Source of the DNA: Tsuneonella sp. CC-YZS046 | Lineage (GTDB): Bacteria > Pseudomonadota > Alphaproteobacteria > Sphingomonadales > Sphingomonadaceae | Direction of reading: 5' to 3' | Assembly (NCBI RefSeq): GCF_035581365.1 | Contig: NZ_CP141590.1 | Span: forward strand, 2,414,001-2,478,000 | DNA length: 64,000 nt | Shown: piece by piece, positions 61,223 through 64,000 of the stretch | Numbering within the stretch: the first letter of the stretch is position 1 | Layout of the letters: every line of letters begins with the position of its first letter | Notes under the pieces: model-generated | Database searches by the model: none | What the model saw: only the letters and a program-made list of their open reading frames with translations | What the model was told of the DNA's origin: nothing | Position numbers and translations under genes: made by a program

Positions 61223-61831
61223 GTGTTCAAAGCCGAACTGATTGATCAAGCTACGCGTTTTCGCAACGCGGACGACGACCCGAACCGGCGGCTGGAAAGC
61301 TGCCCGGCGCTGGTCCTCAATGCCGATTACACTCCTCTTTCCTATTATCCGCTGAGCCTGTGGCCTTGGCAGACCGCCATCAAGGCCATGTTCCTCGAAC
61401 GGGTGGATGTCGTCTCCAGCTACGAGCGGGAAGTGCATTCGCCCTCGCTGGACATGAAGATCCCCTCGGTCATCGCCTTGAGGCAATATGTCCGGCCCAG
61501 CGAATTTCCGGCATTCACGCGCTTCAACGTGTTCCTGCGCGACCGGTTCTCATGCCAATATTGCGGCAGCCCGCATCATCTCACCTTCGACCATGTGGTT
61601 CCGCGCAGGCTGGGCGGCAAGACCACCTGGGAAAACATCCTCACCGCCTGCGCGCCCTGCAACATGAAGAAGGGCGGCCGCACCCCCAAGCAAGCGCATA
61701 TGATCCCGACGGTGCAGCCGATCAGACCGACCAGCTGGCAATTGCAGCAGCACGGCAAGAGCTTCCCGCCCAATTACCTGCATGAATCCTGGCGGGACTG
61801 GCTTTACTGGGACATCGAACTGGAAGCATAG
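61223..61831 (+). CDS. HNH endonuclease
   Basis: A 202-residue HNH-family protein. Zinc cysteines occur as C-Q-Y-C and C-A-P-C, with the core L-T-F-D-H-V-V-P-R (His-Asp...), the E-N-I-L-T-A-C-A-P-C-N-M-K-K-G-G region and the typical N-terminal L-N-A-D-Y-T-P-L-S-Y-Y-P-L-S. This type is ubiquitous in Alphaproteobacteria and stands alone without restriction-modification partners. I chose a GTG start (V-F-K-A-E-L) with GGGAGGG upstream; an open frame 38 codons further crosses the gluQ promoter region. Cellular role unknown. Confidence 0.88.
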   Translation: MFKAELIDQATRFRNADDDPNRRLESCPALVLNADYTPLSYYPLSLWPWQTAIKAMFLERVDVVSSYEREVHSPSLDMKIPSVIALRQYVRPSEFPAFTRFNVFLRDRFSCQYCGSPHHLTFDHVVPRRLGGKTTWENILTACAPCNMKKGGRTPKQAHMIPTVQPIRPTSWQLQQHGKSFPPNYLHESWRDWLYWDIELEA

Positions 61832-61848
61832 CCGAGGTCCAGCCCGCC

Positions 61849-62271
61849 TCAGCCGTCGATCACGCGGCTCGCCGGGTGGTGCTTGTCGAGATGGCGCTTG
61901 ATGATCCGGAGATTGCGGCTGTTCGAACGGAACAGGAAGTCGAATACATCGCCCGCGAAAGGCACGGAGCCGAGGGCCGTGTCGAACGCGATATTGCCCG
62001 CCATGCGCCACAGCTTCCATTTCGGCAGGCCGAGATTGCGCGCTTCCCAGACGAGATAGGCGCCCATCGCCGCGGTCACCAGATCGCCCACCACCGGAAC
62101 CAGCCCGACGATCGCATCGAGGCCCAGCGGGCGGTTGAGGCCCGGCACGACAAGGCTGCGCTCGAGCAGTTTCTCCAGCACCTCCACCCGTTGCCTGACC
62201 GAGGCAGGGTCCGTGCCCAATGGCATCTGCATGCCCATCGGCATCGGGCGAACCGGTCCTTGCTTCACCAT
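61849..62271 (-). CDS. DUF4112 domain-containing protein
   Basis: A 140-residue protein. The hallmark is G-L-D-A-I-V-G-L-V-P-V-V-G-D-L-V-T-A-A-M-G-A-Y-L-V near residues 50-74, then M-A-G-N-I-A-F-D-T-A-L-G-S-V-P-F-A-G-D-V-F-D-F-L-F, two related hydrophobic repeats likely to be membrane-associated. The ATG (M-V-K-Q-G-P) has AGGAGA six bases upstream; longer frames start inside the neighbouring tandem repeat. Function unknown. Convergent with the HNH gene. Confidence 0.87.
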   Translation of the reverse strand: MVKQGPVRPMPMGMQMPLGTDPASVRQRVEVLEKLLERSLVVPGLNRPLGLDAIVGLVPVVGDLVTAAMGAYLVWEARNLGLPKWKLWRMAGNIAFDTALGSVPFAGDVFDFLFRSNSRNLRIIKRHLDKHHPASRVIDG

Positions 62272-62307
62272 CGTCGTCTCCTGCACACGCCCTTTACCAC
62301 CGGCCGA

Positions 62308-62352
62308 TGCTATTTGGCCCACTGTTATTTGGCCCACTGTTATTTGGGAAGC
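62308..62352. repeat. Three tandem 15-bp units at the 3' end of the solute-binding gene
   Basis: Three adjacent copies of TGTTATTTGGCCCAC (first with one change, third diverging at its end) lie at 62308-62322, 62323-62337 and 62338-62352. The third unit includes the stop codon of the solute-binding lipoprotein gene, so slippage duplicated the end of the gene. Confidence 0.85.
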
Positions 62353-63812
62353 ACCGCCAGCGGCGGCAAGGGATGAAAGCCCCAGCGGTTGGCGGCAAAG
62401 CCGGTGATGTCGCTGCGGACCAGAGACCAGCGCAACGGCACGCCGATCGGAATATAGACATTCGCAGCGGTCAGCTCCGCTTCCGCTTCCGCCAGCAAGG
62501 CGGCGGCCGAGGCCGCATCCGGCGCCGCTCTCGCCTCCTCCACCCTTGCATCCGCTTCCGGCGAGCAGGCCCCGCGGCGCAGGGAGCAATTGAACTGGTT
62601 GAGGAACCATTCCGCGGCGGCATAGCGCGCGACGCGATCCACCCAGATCAAATCCGCCTGCCGTTCCGTCGCCGCGCGATCGAGAACGAAGCCCGCCTTC
62701 GCGAGATCCCCGCGCAGGACCGTCAATACGATGTCGGACCCCGGCCCCTCCGGCAGGAACACCGACAGGCGCGCAGGCGCGGCGCCATTCGCGGCGCTCC
62801 AGGCCGCGACTCGGCGAGCCGCTTCCCTCTGCCGGTCCTCCACCGGCAGGCTCTCCCAGCGCTCCCCGATCGTGCCGAGATCGTCATCCAGCCCCGGGGA
62901 AACGAACCGCGTCGTCGCATCCCAGCCGCCCACGTTGAACGGCGCGATAACGGCGGGCCGATCGATCGCCATCGCCACGGCTTCCCGCATCGAGGGTTCC
63001 GCCAGCACGCCCTTCGGGTTGAGCACCTGCAGGCCGAACAGCCCGATCACCCGGTCCAGCCGGACGGTTCCGCGCGAAAGCGGGCCGGTGTCCACCAGCG
63101 GCAAGGTTTCGATCTGCCCGCCCAGCACCAGATCGACCTTCCCTTCGTCGAACAGCAGGATCGCCTGCGATGCCGAAACCGCGCGCAGCCTCAGTTCCCG
63201 GCTGCGTTTCGGCCAGGACGGATCTTCCGCTTCGCCGCGTGCCTGCGGAGGCAGGGGATGAAGGACAAGCTCATCGTCGTCCTCCAGCCGCATCAGGCCC
63301 TGGCCGGCTCCCTTGTGGAACAGGCCCAGTTCCGGCTGCGCCAGCAGCTGCAGGAAATTGGGCATCGGGCTGGTGAGGCGGATCTCCACCACCCGCCCGG
63401 CCATCGCGCGGATTTCCGATATGCGCGACAGGTCCAGCGCCAGAGATGTGCCTTTCAGGCTGCGCAAGGTGCGCCTGAAGGCATCCTCCACGCTTTCGCT
63501 GCTCAGTTCCGCGCCGTCGGGCCAGGTGCCGTTGCGCAAGCGGAAGATGTAGCTGCGCCCATCATCGGTCACGATCCAGCGTTCCGCCAGCGCCGGGGTC
63601 ACATCGCCATTCGCATCCAGCCTGACCAGCCCGTCCACCGTCGCGGAACGCAGCAGCTGGGCATCGGGGGAAAGCCGTGTTCCCTTCTGCAGAAGGCTGT
63701 CCCGATCGCCGATTACCGCGAGGTCGATCACCCCTTCCCGGTCCGCGCCGCAACCCGCCAGCAGCAAGGCGGCGAGCACAGCCGGGACAAGGAAGCGCAA
63801 GCGGAAAATCAT
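62340..63812 (-). CDS. Family 5 extracellular solute-binding lipoprotein
   Basis: A 490-residue periplasmic binding protein of the peptide/nickel type (SBP_bac_5). The signal peptide ends in a lipobox L-L-A-G-C (Cys21). The domain opens with D-L-A-V-I-G-D-R-D-S-L, then L-V-R-L-D-A-N-G-D-V-T-P-A-L-A-E-R-W, Y-I-F-R-L-R-N-G-T-W-P-D-G-A-E-L and the V-E-D-A-F-R-R-T-L segment typical of DppA/OppA-like proteins. It is somewhat shorter than most relatives. No permease or ATPase genes are adjacent, which is unusual. The ligand cannot be assigned. Its stop codon lies in a 15-bp tandem repeat. Confidence 0.9.
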   Translation of the reverse strand: MIFRLRFLVPAVLAALLLAGCGADREGVIDLAVIGDRDSLLQKGTRLSPDAQLLRSATVDGLVRLDANGDVTPALAERWIVTDDGRSYIFRLRNGTWPDGAELSSESVEDAFRRTLRSLKGTSLALDLSRISEIRAMAGRVVEIRLTSPMPNFLQLLAQPELGLFHKGAGQGLMRLEDDDELVLHPLPPQARGEAEDPSWPKRSRELRLRAVSASQAILLFDEGKVDLVLGGQIETLPLVDTGPLSRGTVRLDRVIGLFGLQVLNPKGVLAEPSMREAVAMAIDRPAVIAPFNVGGWDATTRFVSPGLDDDLGTIGERWESLPVEDRQREAARRVAAWSAANGAAPARLSVFLPEGPGSDIVLTVLRGDLAKAGFVLDRAATERQADLIWVDRVARYAAAEWFLNQFNCSLRRGACSPEADARVEEARAAPDAASAAALLAEAEAELTAANVYIPIGVPLRWSLVRSDITGFAANRWGFHPLPPLAVLPK

Positions 63813-63826
63813 GTGCGCCTGCTTAG

Positions 63827-63885
63827 AGCGATTTCGAGCCGGATGGAAATCCGGCGCCTTGGAAATCGCCGAAAAACAGGAATCC
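63827..63885 (+). repeat. Nested-hairpin repeat, copy C
   Basis: Outer stem GCGATTTC/GAAATCGC and inner stem GCCGGAT/ATCCGGC are both perfect and both differ from copy A by compensatory changes, ending GAAAAACAGGAATCC. Lies just upstream of the solute-binding gene start. Confidence 0.78.
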
Positions 63886-63961
63886 GGGAGCGTCGCTTTT
63901 CAGGCGGCCGAGGCCCAATCCGCTTCAGCGGCGCGCAGGGCGCCCGCCAGCGCCGACGACT

Positions 63962-64000
63962 TCAGATCTTGCGGACCTTGCCCGGCGCCGAATCCGGATA
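63962..64000 (-). CDS. Possible 3' end of a gene truncated by the window edge
   Basis: On the minus strand a frame entering from the window end reads about 12 codons (ending K-V-R-K-I, then TGA) with high third-position GC. Another frame stays open to 63900. Too short to identify, and either could be chance. Confidence 0.2.
   Translation of the reverse strand, partial: YPDSAPGKVRKI

Overview
This window is chromosomal DNA of a high-GC alphaproteobacterium, most likely a member of the order Sphingomonadales (Sphingomonadaceae or Erythrobacteraceae). The clues are a CtrA cell-cycle regulator, a GapR/DUF2312 protein, DUF1244 and DUF4167 proteins, an HWE-type histidine kinase, a second glutamyl-tRNA synthetase with an HVGN signature, and dispersed REP-like palindromes of a kind common in this group. 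I see no rRNA, tRNA, CRISPR array, prophage, integrase or transposase. The content is almost entirely core genome, so the unusual signals are in gene order, intergenic repeats and promoters rather than in accessory cassettes.

Layout. 0-4.9 kb: a minus-strand epoxide-hydrolase-like/DUF1330 pair, then a 0.6 kb repeat-filled gap, then minus-strand yebC-ruvC-ArsC-like genes and small conserved proteins (YbjQ, GapR-like, DUF1244). 4.9-12.7 kb: pyk (TTG start) convergent with a gltX paralogue, an unknown 154-residue protein behind a promoter bracketed by two Fur-like palindromes, nadE, a CYTH-CHAD protein, a VOC protein and YnfA. 12.9-23.1 kb: rpoC and rpoB on the minus strand, with rplJ-rplL diverging on the plus strand; this differs from the usual colinear rplJL-rpoBC order, and rpoB has its own strong promoter. 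23-29.8 kb: repeat cluster, lipoprotein cytochrome c, MATE transporter, groES-groEL under CIRCE and an RpoH-like promoter, a class A beta-lactamase-fold protein, and an Ala/Asp-rich small lipoprotein. 30-38.5 kb: polA, a CHASE3-HWE kinase, a CDC48-type double AAA ATPase, an AT-rich 0.27 kb island ending in a strong terminator, and metK. 38.5-46.5 kb: lnt, DUF4167, prmC-prfA, hisS, ppa and the pmbA/tldE-type protease gene. 47-52 kb: lptB-rpoN, ctrA, trmB, enoyl-CoA hydratase. 52-64 kb: TSUP permease, maeB (TTG start), mutS, an acidic membrane-anchored protein, a minus-strand cluster gluQ / twin-transmembrane protein / PduO-type adenosyltransferase / 3-hydroxyacyl-CoA dehydrogenase, an HNH nuclease, DUF4112 and a family-5 solute-binding lipoprotein.

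Functionally the window is rich in information processing (RNA polymerase, L10/L7-L12, Pol I, MutS, RuvC, RF1 and its methylase, HisRS, GluRS-like, Glu-Q-RS, TrmB, sigma-54), envelope biogenesis (Lnt, LptB), proteostasis (GroESL, CDC48-type, PmbA) and central metabolism (pyruvate kinase, malic enzyme, SAM synthetase, NAD synthetase, pyrophosphatase).

The observations I consider most worth checking are: (1) a four-copy intergenic repeat with two nested hairpins whose stems co-vary; (2) a composite REP-plus-conserved-block repeat present twice, 21 kb apart; (3) the divergent rpoBC/rplJL arrangement; (4) the AT-rich island and terminator between metK and the CDC48-type gene, a candidate small RNA; (5) the doubly Fur-box-flanked unknown gene at 7805-8269. 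All family assignments come from reading the sequences and from memory of the families; no searches were run.
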